From positions 15,976,501 through 16,040,500 of the forward strand of contig NC_058496.1 in the NCBI RefSeq assembly GCF_020382885.2: DNA of 64,000 nt, given 5' to 3'. This document shows positions 41,001 through 47,046 of this stretch, in pieces (position 1 is the first letter of the stretch; each line of letters begins with the position of its first letter). Source of the stretch: Scatophagus argus (taxonomy: Eukaryota; Chordata; Actinopteri; Scatophagidae). The translations under genes and the position numbers were made by a program. Below the pieces are notes generated by a model that did not search any database, was not told the origin of the DNA, and saw nothing but the letters and a program-made list of their open reading frames with translations.

Positions 41001-44000
41001 CAGTGTGAGGAGCTGCTGCAACCTTCACCTCGCCGAATGTAATACCAGGACTTAATGCATCTCTGAGGGTTTAGGTTGGGGGAGTTTATCATTTCAAAAT
41101 CGTTAGTGGAAAAAAAGAGAAGGGGAAAAATTGATCGGGAGTGTGCTAGAAGTTGGGAGTCTTTGTTATCTTGAAAATCCTAATAAATCCTTCGTCTTTA
41201 CAGCTTAAAGCGCGTGCAGTAATTTGAAGTTCATTAATCCCCTCCTTTTTTTTCTCTTAAAGAAGAAATGGTAAAGTTGTCTCTTGGTACCCTGGGTTGA
41301 AAAGGGAGAGAGGAGGTGGTGTTACTCTTTTTTTCTCTTTTTTTTCTCTTTTTTTTTATCACGCCCCATCCCTTTTTTTCCTTTTTTGATGAAAAGTGGT
41401 TAGCAATTCTGATTATTACTGAATAGATAGCAGAAGCTAGCTTTACAACCAGCGAGGATCGTCAGTCAGTTTCTGGTGCTTGCTGCTGGTTGCGGTGTCT
41501 TTTGGATTGGGAACCGTGGAGCGAAGAAGAGCTGGACTAGCTCTACTTCAACACTCAGGCTGATCCTGGGTGTCCCGGTCTACCTTCTGCCGGTCCACGT
41601 CTGCTTCTCAGTCCCACCTTGACCATGTTGTCCCTTTTCCTACCAGGCGGTGTGGACCCCCAACCTTCTCAGGACCTCTACCCAATCTACCTGGTTCTGG
41701 GCGGCGTAGGGATACTGGCCTTCCTCGGAGTGGGGATGGTGGCTGCCCGAAAGCGGCGCCACGAGCACGGGCGCCTCTGGCTCCCCGAAGGCTTCAAGAC
41801 CACAGAGACCAGCAAGAAGAAGAGACGCGAGCCTGTCGGAGAGGATTCGGTGGGATTAAAGTAAGTTTCCGTTCATTCGGTGGCCGCACTCGGTGTCATT
41901 GGTGTACCAGTTTCTTTGCTGGTCAGGTAAAGGGCTAGTTCTGAGGGACAAAATGGATGTAACTGGTGATCAGTCGAATTTGGGAAAGGGGGATTTTGCC
42001 TGGATCATTAATGATAATGATATAGCAGGTTTAGGTACGTATTAATTGACTTGTTGGGGCAGAGGGGTGGGGTATGGATATAATCAATGCTTTTGTTTTT
42101 CGGCATTGCTGCACCATTAGTGGTGAGTGGCTCGGATGAGATGGAAGCGGTAGAGTACAAGGATTTTTACTGGGGTTTCTGCATCCTCACAGGCCACTGA
42201 AAAACACCTCAGACATTTCACTCATGGATGTCACCCAGAATGATTGGGAGGAAGATGAACCTTCAGATGCTAAACGCTTCAGGGTAAGTGAACACATCAA
42301 TGGATCTTCGAAAGATTTAGGATTATTTTTTGTTTTGTTTTGTTTTTACATCTTTTTTAATTATTTTTTTTTCCAAAAATACTACAAAAATCTTAAAATG
42401 GCCTCTATGGGATTTGAAAATAACCTTATTGTGCATTTTCCATCTTGCTGAAGACGACTGAACGATTTTATCATTTATTTAATGTTATGTTTAAATGGTT
42501 TTGTAAAATTGTGGCTTGAACTGATTCAAGCTCAATTTCCATCGTCTAAACTTTTGCGGTCCCTGGTTTAGCAGTTTGATGAGCAAGCTATACTGGAGGC
42601 AGATGACCAGACAGACCACCGCCAGTGGACGCAGCAGCACCTGGACGCCGCTGACCTGCGAATCCCCTCCATTGCTCCTACTCCGCCTCAGGGAGAGATT
42701 GAGAATGACTGCATGGATGTCAATGTCCGGGGACCAGGTGGGTGACTGATAACTTTTGCTTTGTTTTTTTTTAATGACACGCCATCGCTTTATTTTCTCA
42801 GATTAGCATTTGTGATTATTACTGGATAGATCATAGAAGTTAACGGTGAGGATTGTGAGTCAGTTTCTGGTTTTGGTTAAGTGTCAGAGGTGGATGACTG
42901 ACTTGCTTACTATTTTAAAAAAAATTGTAGGGCACTCTGAGCCGACCCATGTGGGCAGGATCCATAGATCTCCATCTCAGTTTGGTTCATTTTTATCTTG
43001 GATGATCTATTCCTAGATTTTTCAAAAAATTTTATATAATTGTTTATTATAATTGTTACTTTTGTGAAGAGAGATACGTATGGAATCAGTGTTCTGAAGA
43101 AACTGACCTATCCGAGAAGAAAGAAAAAATATTTTTCTATTGCACAAAATTAGCTCTATTATTTCTGACTTTCCTCTTAATTGTTTTTCTTGTGACGTAC
43201 GGGATAGATTCCTCTCTTTAGGCCTTTAATAACACTTTAAATGAAACAATCTGAAGAAGATAAATTGTGCTCAGAACTTATGTGCACCGTAAGGTCAGAA
43301 ATCACTGATTTGCTTGAAGAGATCACAAGCTTAAAAAGGTTGGGAACAACAGATTTAGCAGATTGACTCATAACTTTTTGAATGTAAATTTCTTGTAGTG
43401 GAAGCCTGCATGTTTGTATATGTGTGTATGTGTGTGTGTGTGTTGTGTGCGTGTGTGTGTGGTGTATGCGTGTGTGTGTGTGTGTAATCGCGAATGTAGG
43501 AGTTGCTAAAGCCCCATGTCCTCAGGGTAAAGGATCTTCTTCAAAGCAGTCGGCTGGAAGCCAGGCGCCTGGGGGGAAACACTGATTCCTGATCAGATTA
43601 ATCATTTGACCAGAAATGGGCCTCTGGTTTTTTTCTATTCCACATTATAAAAAACCAATGAAAGCATCAAATGCAAAAACCCAATTTTGTAGTAAGTGCC
43701 AAATTCCCTGAAGAAAAGCTACGAAAAATCAAAGTAACGGGGTTAACAACTTGAGAGCACAATTTTTCCCCTGTCATGGATCGATGCACTTGAATCGACC
43801 AAATCTGCGAGATCTGGGGCTTGCTATCCTTTTGAAGAGGAGAAAACCTGTTCAAGTCGACTGACTGAGCTGCCTCTCACAGTTAGATATTAATGCTTCA
43901 TTTTCGCAGCAGCCTAGCTTTAGCAAGCCCCGGCCTCTATCCCCCTAGCTTCGCTTTCCTTCTGAAGCTTCTCCTGTGCCAGGGCCTTGATCAGAATCCA

Positions 44001-47000
44001 TTATTGAAAGGAGAGAGCTGTAATGATTCAACCCAGGCAAAAGTGTCAAATCCACATTCGATTTGTTTGTTTCTTTGTTTTGATCTACCTGCTGCTTTGA
44101 TGTGCAAGTTCCTGTCTTTTTGCAGTGGTTGCTGGGCCTGTGCTGACCATGCAATCTGTTACCGTCTTTCATAAACCCTTCTCCTTCGCCCTTTCTGTGT
44201 CCAGATGGATTCACACCACTGATGATTGCATCCTGCAGTGGGGGAGGTCTAGAAACGGGTAACAGCGAAGAAGAGGAGGATGCCTCGGCCAACGTGATCA
44301 ATGACTTCATCTACCAGGGCGCTAACCTTCACAACCAGACTGACCGTACAGGTGAAACCGCCCTTCATCTGGCTGCCCGCTACGCTCGTTCTGATGCAGC
44401 CAAACGCCTGCTGGAGGCCAGCGCTGATGCCAACATCCAGGACAACATGGGCAGGACCCCTCTGCATGCTGCTGTGGCAGCTGATGCCCAGGGAGTGTTC
44501 CAGGTGGGTTCTCACATGCCAAATCTTACCATTGAAGTATGAGATTTTGATTGTGTCCATGGACTCATGTTTAGGTCCACAGAGTAATCTATTGTATGTT
44601 TCTATAGATCCTAATTCGGAACCGTGCCACAGATTTGGATGCTCGTATGCATGATGGTACGACACCCCTGATCTTGGCTGCCAGGCTGGCGGTAGAGGGT
44701 ATGGTGGAGGAGCTCATTAACTGTCATGCTGACGTCAATGCAATCGACGATTTCGGTAACGTTTATGTTTTACATCTAAAAGTTGAGTTTAGTGCTGAAT
44801 GTAGTCAAATCTTGAATTACAATTACACTTAAGATTTACTCACCCTGTTTTTATCTCTTCAGGTAAATCAGCTTTACATTGGGCTGCAGCAGTAAATAAT
44901 GTGGAGGCTGCTATTGTGGTTCTTAAGAATGGTGCCAACAAGGACATGCAAAACAACAAGGTAAAACCAATCCAACCTCCTCTAAGTTCTGCAAAACAAT
45001 AATGAAACAATCATCTGTGAATCAGAATCAGAATCAGAATCAGAATTCCTTTATTAATCCCTGGAGGGAAATTCTTGTTTCTACAGACAATTGCACATGC
45101 AGTATTCCCGACCAAGAAAGGAGAAAAGTGCAGAGTATATAAATAGGATAAACAAAAACTAAAATCTCAAGTACAGTAGTATTTACAAAAACTGTATTCA
45201 AAAATTTTTTAAGAAAATTTAAAAATACAGGTATGTGCAATGTGTAAAAGTAGCCAATATGTACATTGTATAAACAGTGAGTGTGTCCGTCACAGTGCTG
45301 AGTTTAACAGTTTGATGGCGACAGGCAGGAATGATTTCCTGTGTCGCTCTGTGGTGCATCGTGGCAGTATGAGTCTGTTGCTGAACGAGCTCCTGTAGCC
45401 GATCAGCACATTGTGGAGAGGGTGAGAGGGAAAGTCCAGTATAGTTCTTATTTTGGACAACATCCTCCTCTCAGACACCACTGTCAGAGAGTCCAGTTCC
45501 TCTCCCACAACATGGCTGGCCTTCTTGATGATTCTATTGAGTCTGTTAGTGTCCCTCACCCTCAGGCAGCTGCCCCAGCAGGCAACGGCATATGTGATGG
45601 CACTGGACACCACCGACTCGTAGAACAGAATCCCTTAACATGTTTTCTCCTTTCTGTCTACCTCAGGAGGAAACCCCGCTATTCTTGGCTGCCAGAGAAG
45701 GAAGCTATGAGACTGCCAAGGTCTTACTGGACCACTTTGCTAACAGAGAAATAACTGACCACATGGACCGGCTCCCCAGAGACATTGCACAGGAGAGAAT
45801 GCATCATGACATTGTGCGGCTCATGGATGAGTATAACCTGGTACGCAGTCCTCACATGCATGGAGGGTCCCTCAGCACCACATTGTCACCCCCTCTCTGT
45901 TCGCCCAATGGCTACCTGGGGGGTATGAAACAACCCCAGCCTCAAGGTCAAGGACAGGGCAAGAAGGCACGCAAACCCAGCACTAAGGGCATCGGCTGCA
46001 AGGAGGGAAAAGACATGAAGGTGAAGAAGAAGAATTCCCAGGATGGGAAGCCTGGGAATCTCCTGGACAGCTCAGCTGTTCTGTCACCAGTTGACTCGTT
46101 GGAGTCTCCGCATGGTTATGTCTCTGATGTGGCCTCACCGCCCATGATGACCTCACCTTTCCAACAGTCTCCATCTGTATCCCTGAACCATCTGCAGGGC
46201 ATGTCTGACCCACACCTAGCTGTGAACCACATGGTGATGCCAAACAAGCAGGAGCTGGCTCGAATGCAGTTTGACCCACTGCCTCCTCGTCTTACCCATC
46301 TGCCTGTGTCTGGCTCCAGTGGTCAGGGTGCCATAAATGGCCAGTGTGATTGGCTGTCCAGGATGCACAGCAACATGAGCCAGCCAGGCCAGTTCAACCC
46401 CCTGAGAGGAGCACCTGGTGGTCAAGGGGGTCTGCACCAGGGAGGGCAACATGGGTTGATGACCTCCCTCCACAATGGTCACCCCACTACCAGCCTGTCT
46501 CAGATGATGAACTACCAGGGGATCCAGAGCACCAGACTGGGTCCACAGCCCCACATCATGCAGCAGCAGGCTCAGCAGATGCAGCAAATGCAGAACCTGC
46601 AGCAGCTCCAACAACAGCAGCAACAACAACAACAGAACATCCAGTTGCAGCATCAGACCTCAAACACAACCAACAGCCAGAACTTCATCAGCGGGGAGCT
46701 CAGTTCCCCGGAGCTCCAGCAGAGCACAGGCAACTCCAGCATGCCCATCCACACAATCCTGCCACAGGAGACCCAGATTATGACCTCTTCCATCAACCAG
46801 TCAATGCCCAGCACTCAGTTCCTCACCCCACCCTCCCAGCACAGCTACACAGGCCCCATGGACAACACCCCAAACCATCAGGTCCAGGTGCCTGACCACC
46901 CCTTTCTGACCCCCTCTCCTGGCTCCCCTGATCAATGGTCAAGCTCATCTCCTCATTCCAACATGTCTGACTGGTCAGAGGGCATTTCAAGTCCACCGAC

Positions 47001-47046
47001 AAGCATGCAGTCTCAGATTGGACATATACCTGAACAGTTCAAATAA
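9641..47046 (+). CDS. notch1: Neurogenic locus notch homolog 1 (whole coding span, 34 exons)
   Basis: Single-pass receptor for Delta/Jagged ligands. Proteolysis releases an intracellular domain that joins RBPJ and Mastermind on target genes. Splicing 34 exons gives 7569 nt, 2522 aa, close to human NOTCH1 (2555 aa, also 34 exons). Order: signal peptide 1-20, 36 EGF repeats to about 1426 with all six cysteines in each, three LNRs about 1447-1565, heterodimerisation domain with a furin site (RRMRR, cut after about 1667), transmembrane about 1737-1759, RAM (LWLP), ankyrin repeats about 1880-2110, transactivation region with nine consecutive Gln, and PEST tail ending IPEQFK. Every junction is GT-AG and phase-consistent. 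EGF8 ([13 protein letters not shown]) and TDCVNSY in EGF25 identify NOTCH1 rather than NOTCH2/3. Paralogue 1a versus 1b is unresolved. Odd points: methionine at the S3 site and glycine in the FBXW7 degron. Confidence 0.97.
9699..10459 (+). other. notch1: notch1 intron 1
   Basis: 761 bp, GT-AG. Apart from A/T-rich runs I see nothing recognisable in it. Confidence 0.85.
10460..10547 (+). CDS. notch1: notch1 exon 2 (EGF1, first part)
   Basis: Reads [16 protein letters not shown], the first cysteines of EGF1, after acceptor TTCGCAG and before donor GTAAGT. Ends in phase 2. The Gly/Asn-rich stretch GNGNG before the fourth cysteine is an unremarkable loop. Confidence 0.92.
11047..11096. repeat. 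(CT)n microsatellite
   Basis: About 25 CT units in notch1 intron 2, uninterrupted until a CCC near the end. A (TG)n run lies nearby at 10796-10814. Confidence 0.92.
15651..15862. repeat. hAT-type MITE internal remnant
   Basis: Contains CATAATTTCCTAAAGCTCAA, then CAATTTACAATGAACATAAA and AATTTTCTGATGATCAGCTA, in the order found in a very common fish non-autonomous hAT-like element. Diverged and with internal loss. Sits in notch1 intron 2. Confidence 0.5.
21414..21676 (+). CDS. notch1: notch1 exon 3 (EGF1 end, EGF2, EGF3)
   Basis: Starts in phase 2 after TTTTCTCAG. Completes EGF1 ([10 protein letters not shown]), codes EGF2 ([14 protein letters not shown]) and most of EGF3 ([15 protein letters not shown]), ending at PPGWSG before GTAAAA. 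Confidence 0.95.
21832..22170 (+). CDS. notch1: notch1 exon 4 (EGF3 end to EGF6)
   Basis: Codes [20 protein letters not shown] onward: EGF4, EGF5 ([18 protein letters not shown]) and EGF6 to SYECSCVPG. Phase 1 at both ends; donor GTAGGA. Confidence 0.95.
22171..24453 (+). other. notch1: notch1 intron 4
   Basis: 2.28 kb, A/T-rich, with a short (GT)n run near 23044. No gene, RNA or element recognised. Confidence 0.85.
24454..24576 (+). CDS. notch1: notch1 exon 5 (EGF6 end, EGF7)
   Basis: Reads [18 protein letters not shown] and on to [14 protein letters not shown]. Acceptor TGCTTTAG, donor GTTTGT, phase 1 at both ends. Confidence 0.95.
24667..24900 (+). CDS. notch1: notch1 exon 6 (EGF7 end, EGF8, EGF9)
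   Basis: EGF8 reads [18 protein letters not shown], almost identical to mammalian NOTCH1 EGF8, which takes part in ligand discrimination. EGF9 follows ([16 protein letters not shown]). Phase 1 at both ends. Confidence 0.96.
24901..25797 (+). other. notch1: notch1 intron 6
   Basis: 897 bp; nothing recognised. Confidence 0.85.
25798..25953 (+). CDS. notch1: notch1 exon 7 (EGF9 end, EGF10, EGF11 start)
   Basis: Reads [14 protein letters not shown] through [22 protein letters not shown] in separate parts. EGF11 begins at DVDEC, a calcium-binding consensus. Phase 1 at both ends. Confidence 0.95.
25954..26371 (+). other. notch1: notch1 intron 7
   Basis: 418 bp; nothing recognised. Confidence 0.85.
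26372..26557 (+). CDS. notch1: notch1 exon 8 (EGF11, EGF12: ligand-binding core)
   Basis: Codes the rest of EGF11 ([19 protein letters not shown]) and most of EGF12 ([16 protein letters not shown]). In NOTCH1 these repeats contact Delta and Jagged. The O-fucose threonine context NEATC in EGF12 is kept. Confidence 0.95.
26558..26866 (+). other. notch1: notch1 intron 8
   Basis: 309 bp, A/T-rich; nothing recognised. Confidence 0.85.
26867..26980 (+). CDS. notch1: notch1 exon 9 (EGF12 end, EGF13)
   Basis: Reads [18 protein letters not shown] and ends at FHCQCPTG. Acceptor GGCCAG, donor GTGAGG. Confidence 0.95.
26981..29656 (+). other. notch1: notch1 intron 9
   Basis: 2.68 kb with purine-rich, CA and GT tracts. 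A non-repetitive segment near 28085-28215 could be a conserved element, but I have no alignment. No gene recognised. Confidence 0.85.
29657..29770 (+). CDS. notch1: notch1 exon 10 (EGF13 end, EGF14)
   Basis: Reads [18 protein letters not shown] then [14 protein letters not shown], closely matching mammalian EGF14. Phase 1 at both ends. Confidence 0.95.
29946..30179 (+). CDS. notch1: notch1 exon 11 (EGF14 end, EGF15, EGF16)
   Basis: EGF15 reads [15 protein letters not shown] and EGF16 reads [16 protein letters not shown]. Ends at CPKGTTG before GTAACA. Confidence 0.95.
30267..30377 (+). CDS. notch1: notch1 exon 12 (EGF16 end, EGF17)
   Basis: Reads [20 protein letters not shown] and ends at CACEPGYTG before GTAAGC. 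Confidence 0.95.
30378..31698 (+). other. notch1: notch1 intron 12
   Basis: 1.32 kb. Overlapping short open frames on both strands near 30790-31070 show no recognisable protein. Nothing else seen. Confidence 0.8.
31699..31891 (+). CDS. notch1: notch1 exon 13 (EGF17 end, EGF18, EGF19 start)
   Basis: Reads [24 protein letters not shown]18 has the family-specific PEGYHDATC. Ends in phase 2 at KING before GTGAGG. Confidence 0.95.
32163..32308 (+). CDS. notch1: notch1 exon 14 (EGF19 end, EGF20)
   Basis: Reads [14 protein letters not shown] then [16 protein letters not shown] and [11 protein letters not shown], nearly identical to mammalian EGF20. Confidence 0.96.
32419..32532 (+). CDS. notch1: notch1 exon 15 (EGF20 end, EGF21)
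   Basis: Reads [20 protein letters not shown] and [16 protein letters not shown]. Phase 1 at both ends. Confidence 0.96.
32533..33235 (+). other. notch1: notch1 intron 15
   Basis: 703 bp; nothing recognised. Confidence 0.85.
33236..33355 (+). CDS. notch1: notch1 exon 16 (EGF21 end, EGF22)
   Basis: Reads [19 protein letters not shown] and [14 protein letters not shown]. Acceptor TTATAG, donor GTGAAC. Confidence 0.94.
33356..33676 (+). other. notch1: notch1 intron 16
   Basis: 321 bp ending in a pyrimidine-rich tract and an AAG acceptor; nothing else recognised. Confidence 0.85.
33677..33829 (+). CDS. notch1: notch1 exon 17 (EGF22 end, EGF23, EGF24 start)
   Basis: Follows the unusual acceptor TCCAAG. 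Reads [15 protein letters not shown] and NIDDCKP. The frame and family alignment leave no alternative AG nearby. Confidence 0.94.
33959..34187 (+). CDS. notch1: notch1 exon 18 (EGF24, EGF25, EGF26 start)
   Basis: Reads [17 protein letters not shown], then [16 protein letters not shown] and the seventh-cysteine motif TDCVNSY typical of NOTCH1 EGF25. Ends in phase 2. Confidence 0.95.
34188..34726 (+). other. notch1: notch1 intron 18
   Basis: 539 bp; one TGTGGGAA (RBPJ-like) octamer at 34563-34570, expected by chance in a window this size. Nothing else. Confidence 0.8.
34727..34928 (+). CDS. notch1: notch1 exon 19 (EGF26, EGF27)
   Basis: Reads [16 protein letters not shown] with [12 protein letters not shown], then [16 protein letters not shown]. 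Ends in phase 0 after NCQ. Confidence 0.95.
35158..35311 (+). CDS. notch1: notch1 exon 20 (EGF28, EGF29 start)
   Basis: Reads [17 protein letters not shown] and [15 protein letters not shown], a NOTCH1-specific junction. Ends in phase 1 before GTAAGA. Confidence 0.95.
35495..35679 (+). CDS. notch1: notch1 exon 21 (EGF29 end, EGF30)
   Basis: Reads [14 protein letters not shown] and [16 protein letters not shown], ending at GGYTCK in phase 0. Confidence 0.95.
35680..36384 (+). other. notch1: notch1 intron 21
   Basis: 705 bp. The last 150 bases are pyrimidine-rich and end in a CT microsatellite running into the acceptor. Confidence 0.85.
36352..36384 (+). repeat. notch1: CT microsatellite forming the exon 22 polypyrimidine tract
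   Basis: GCTCTCTCTCTCTCTCCC followed by more CT units ends directly in CAG at the exon 22 boundary. Its length may vary between individuals. Confidence 0.85.
36385..36517 (+). CDS. notch1: notch1 exon 22 (EGF30 end, EGF31)
   Basis: Reads [17 protein letters not shown] and [14 protein letters not shown]. Starts in phase 0 and ends in phase 1. Confidence 0.95.
36518..37375 (+). other. notch1: notch1 intron 22
   Basis: 858 bp, A/T-rich, ends in an AAG acceptor; nothing else recognised. Confidence 0.85.
37376..37633 (+). CDS. notch1: notch1 exon 23 (EGF31 end, EGF32, EGF33)
   Basis: Reads [17 protein letters not shown] with the long EGF32 loop and [15 protein letters not shown], then [18 protein letters not shown]. 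Acceptor is CTTAAG. Confidence 0.95.
37634..38056 (+). other. notch1: notch1 intron 23
   Basis: 423 bp; nothing recognised. Confidence 0.85.
38057..38169 (+). CDS. notch1: notch1 exon 24 (EGF33 end, EGF34)
   Basis: Reads [19 protein letters not shown] and [16 protein letters not shown], ending in phase 0 before GTGAGT. Confidence 0.95.
38361..38932 (+). CDS. notch1: notch1 exon 25 (EGF34 end, EGF35-36, LNR-A, LNR-B)
   Basis: Long exon of 572 nt. Codes EGF35 ([13 protein letters not shown]), EGF36 ([13 protein letters not shown]), a linker with DYSFQGGFG, then LNR-A ([12 protein letters not shown]) and LNR-B ([12 protein letters not shown]). The LNRs bind calcium and cover the S2 protease site in the resting receptor. 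Ends in phase 2. Confidence 0.96.
38933..39404 (+). other. notch1: notch1 intron 25
   Basis: 472 bp, A/T-rich; nothing recognised. Confidence 0.85.
39405..39839 (+). CDS. notch1: notch1 exon 26 (LNR-C, HD domain, S1 furin site)
   Basis: LNR-C reads [13 protein letters not shown]. The heterodimerisation domain follows ([15 protein letters not shown]). The furin S1 site SRRMRR is followed by ELDHLQ, with the cut expected between 39813 and 39814. Confidence 0.96.
39953..40101 (+). CDS. notch1: notch1 exon 27 (HD C-terminal half, S2 region)
   Basis: Reads [12 protein letters not shown] and [15 protein letters not shown], ending at TIEAVF. The ADAM (S2) cut in NOTCH1 lies between Ala and Val of IEAV, which is kept here. 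Confidence 0.95.
40942..40967. repeat. (CA)n microsatellite
   Basis: About 13 CA units in notch1 intron 27, followed by short GCACA variants. Confidence 0.9.
41360..41477 (+). repeat. notch1: Intronic direct repeat, copy A
   Basis: Begins CACGCC and contains GATTATTACTGAATAGAT and GAGGATCGTCAGTCAGTTTC. The second copy in intron 30 shares these blocks with a few substitutions and gaps. Confidence 0.7.
41647..41860 (+). CDS. notch1: notch1 exon 28 (transmembrane segment, RAM)
   Basis: Starts [12 protein letters not shown], then the hydrophobic span [19 protein letters not shown], the stop-transfer ARKRRHEHG and the RAM anchor LWLPEGF, which binds the RBPJ beta-trefoil domain. [15 protein letters not shown] holds a nuclear localisation signal. 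By alignment the S3 P1' residue is methionine (41736-41738) where mammalian NOTCH1 has valine. Acceptor CTACCAG, donor GTAAGT. Confidence 0.95.
42193..42283 (+). CDS. notch1: notch1 exon 29 (RAM-ankyrin linker)
   Basis: Reads [18 protein letters not shown] and [10 protein letters not shown], the acidic linker between RAM and the ankyrin domain. Phase 2 in, phase 0 out. Confidence 0.94.
42575..42737 (+). CDS. notch1: notch1 exon 30 (linker before ankyrin repeats)
   Basis: Reads [18 protein letters not shown] and CMDVNVRGP. The acceptor is a tandem TAG-CAG. I chose the second because FR-F matches the mammalian junction; the first would start the exon at 42572 and add one Gln. Confidence 0.88.
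42778..42871 (+). repeat. notch1: Intronic direct repeat, copy B
   Basis: Begins CACGCC and contains GATTATTACTGGATAGAT and GAGGATTGTGAGTCAGTTTC. It matches copy A at 41360-41477, with exons 28-30 between them. Confidence 0.7.
43426..43485. repeat. (TG)n microsatellite
   Basis: Interrupted TG run of about 60 bp in notch1 intron 30. Confidence 0.9.
44205..44503 (+). CDS. notch1: notch1 exon 31 (first ankyrin repeats)
   Basis: Reads [34 protein letters not shown] and [18 protein letters not shown], the start of the ankyrin domain that binds RBPJ and Mastermind. The asparagine in ADANIQDN is the usual FIH hydroxylation context. Phase 1 in, phase 0 out. Confidence 0.96.
44608..44755 (+). CDS. 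notch1: notch1 exon 32 (ankyrin repeats)
   Basis: Reads [17 protein letters not shown] and [19 protein letters not shown]. Phase 0 in, phase 1 out. Confidence 0.96.
44863..44960 (+). CDS. notch1: notch1 exon 33 (ankyrin repeat)
   Basis: Reads [17 protein letters not shown] and [11 protein letters not shown], ending in phase 0. Confidence 0.96.
44961..45666 (+). other. notch1: notch1 intron 33, mostly LINE
   Basis: 706 bp, most of it an antisense LINE 3' fragment (45019-45632). The remaining 34 bases before exon 34 hold a TTAAC branch-point-like motif (A at 45638) and the pyrimidine tract. Confidence 0.9.
45019..45632 (-). mobile_element. 5'-truncated LINE, 3' end of reverse transcriptase ORF
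   Basis: On the minus strand the frame at 45290-45613 reads [30 protein letters not shown] and [17 protein letters not shown], the conserved C-terminal end of a fish non-LTR retrotransposon protein. A 3' UTR follows and ends in a tandem ATTCTG tail (45019-45043 on the plus strand reads GAATCA repeats). The 107-codon frame is uninterrupted, so the insertion is fairly young. Confidence 0.8.
45667..47046 (+). CDS. notch1: notch1 exon 34 (last ankyrin repeats, TAD, PEST)
   Basis: 1380 nt final coding exon. Starts [16 protein letters not shown] and [17 protein letters not shown], the end of the ankyrin domain. A Ser/Pro/Gln/Met-rich transactivation region follows, with a run of nine Gln (46613-46639 area). 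The tail has LTPPSQHSY, the degron region [27 protein letters not shown] and IPEQFK. The degron has Gly at 46921-46923 where mammalian NOTCH1 has Glu. Stop TAA at 47044-47046. Confidence 0.96.
   Translation, partial: EETPLFLAAREGSYETAKVLLDHFANREITDHMDRLPRDIAQERMHHDIVRLMDEYNLVRSPHMHGGSLSTTLSPPLCSPNGYLGGMKQPQPQGQGQGKKARKPSTKGIGCKEGKDMKVKKKNSQDGKPGNLLDSSAVLSPVDSLESPHGYVSDVASPPMMTSPFQQSPSVSLNHLQGMSDPHLAVNHMVMPNKQELARMQFDPLPPRLTHLPVSGSSGQGAINGQCDWLSRMHSNMSQPGQFNPLRGAPGGQGGLHQGGQHGLMTSLHNGHPTTSLSQMMNYQGIQSTRLGPQPHIMQQQAQQMQQMQNLQQLQQQQQQQQQNIQLQHQTSNTTNSQNFISGELSSPELQQSTGNSSMPIHTILPQETQIMTSSINQSMPSTQFLTPPSQHSYTGPMDNTPNHQVQVPDHPFLTPSPGSPDQWSSSSPHSNMSDWSEGISSPPTSMQSQIGHIPEQFK

Larger units (their letters stand above)
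40102..41646 (+). other. notch1: notch1 intron 27
   Basis: 1.55 kb. Contains a TTA repeat (40143-40180), a CA microsatellite (40942-40967), a T-rich block (41320-41400) and, at 41360-41477, one copy of a diverged direct repeat whose partner lies in intron 30. Confidence 0.85.
42738..44204 (+). other. notch1: notch1 intron 30
   Basis: 1.47 kb. Holds direct repeat copy B (42778-42871), a TG microsatellite (43426-43485) and a pyrimidine-rich 3' end. No gene recognised. Confidence 0.85.

Noticed and set aside
41619..41864. Possible separate start ([11 protein letters not shown]) for a short membrane-anchored Notch1 form
   Set aside because: The reading frame crosses the exon 28 acceptor; the upstream bases are the pyrimidine tract of the intron, and there is no promoter evidence.
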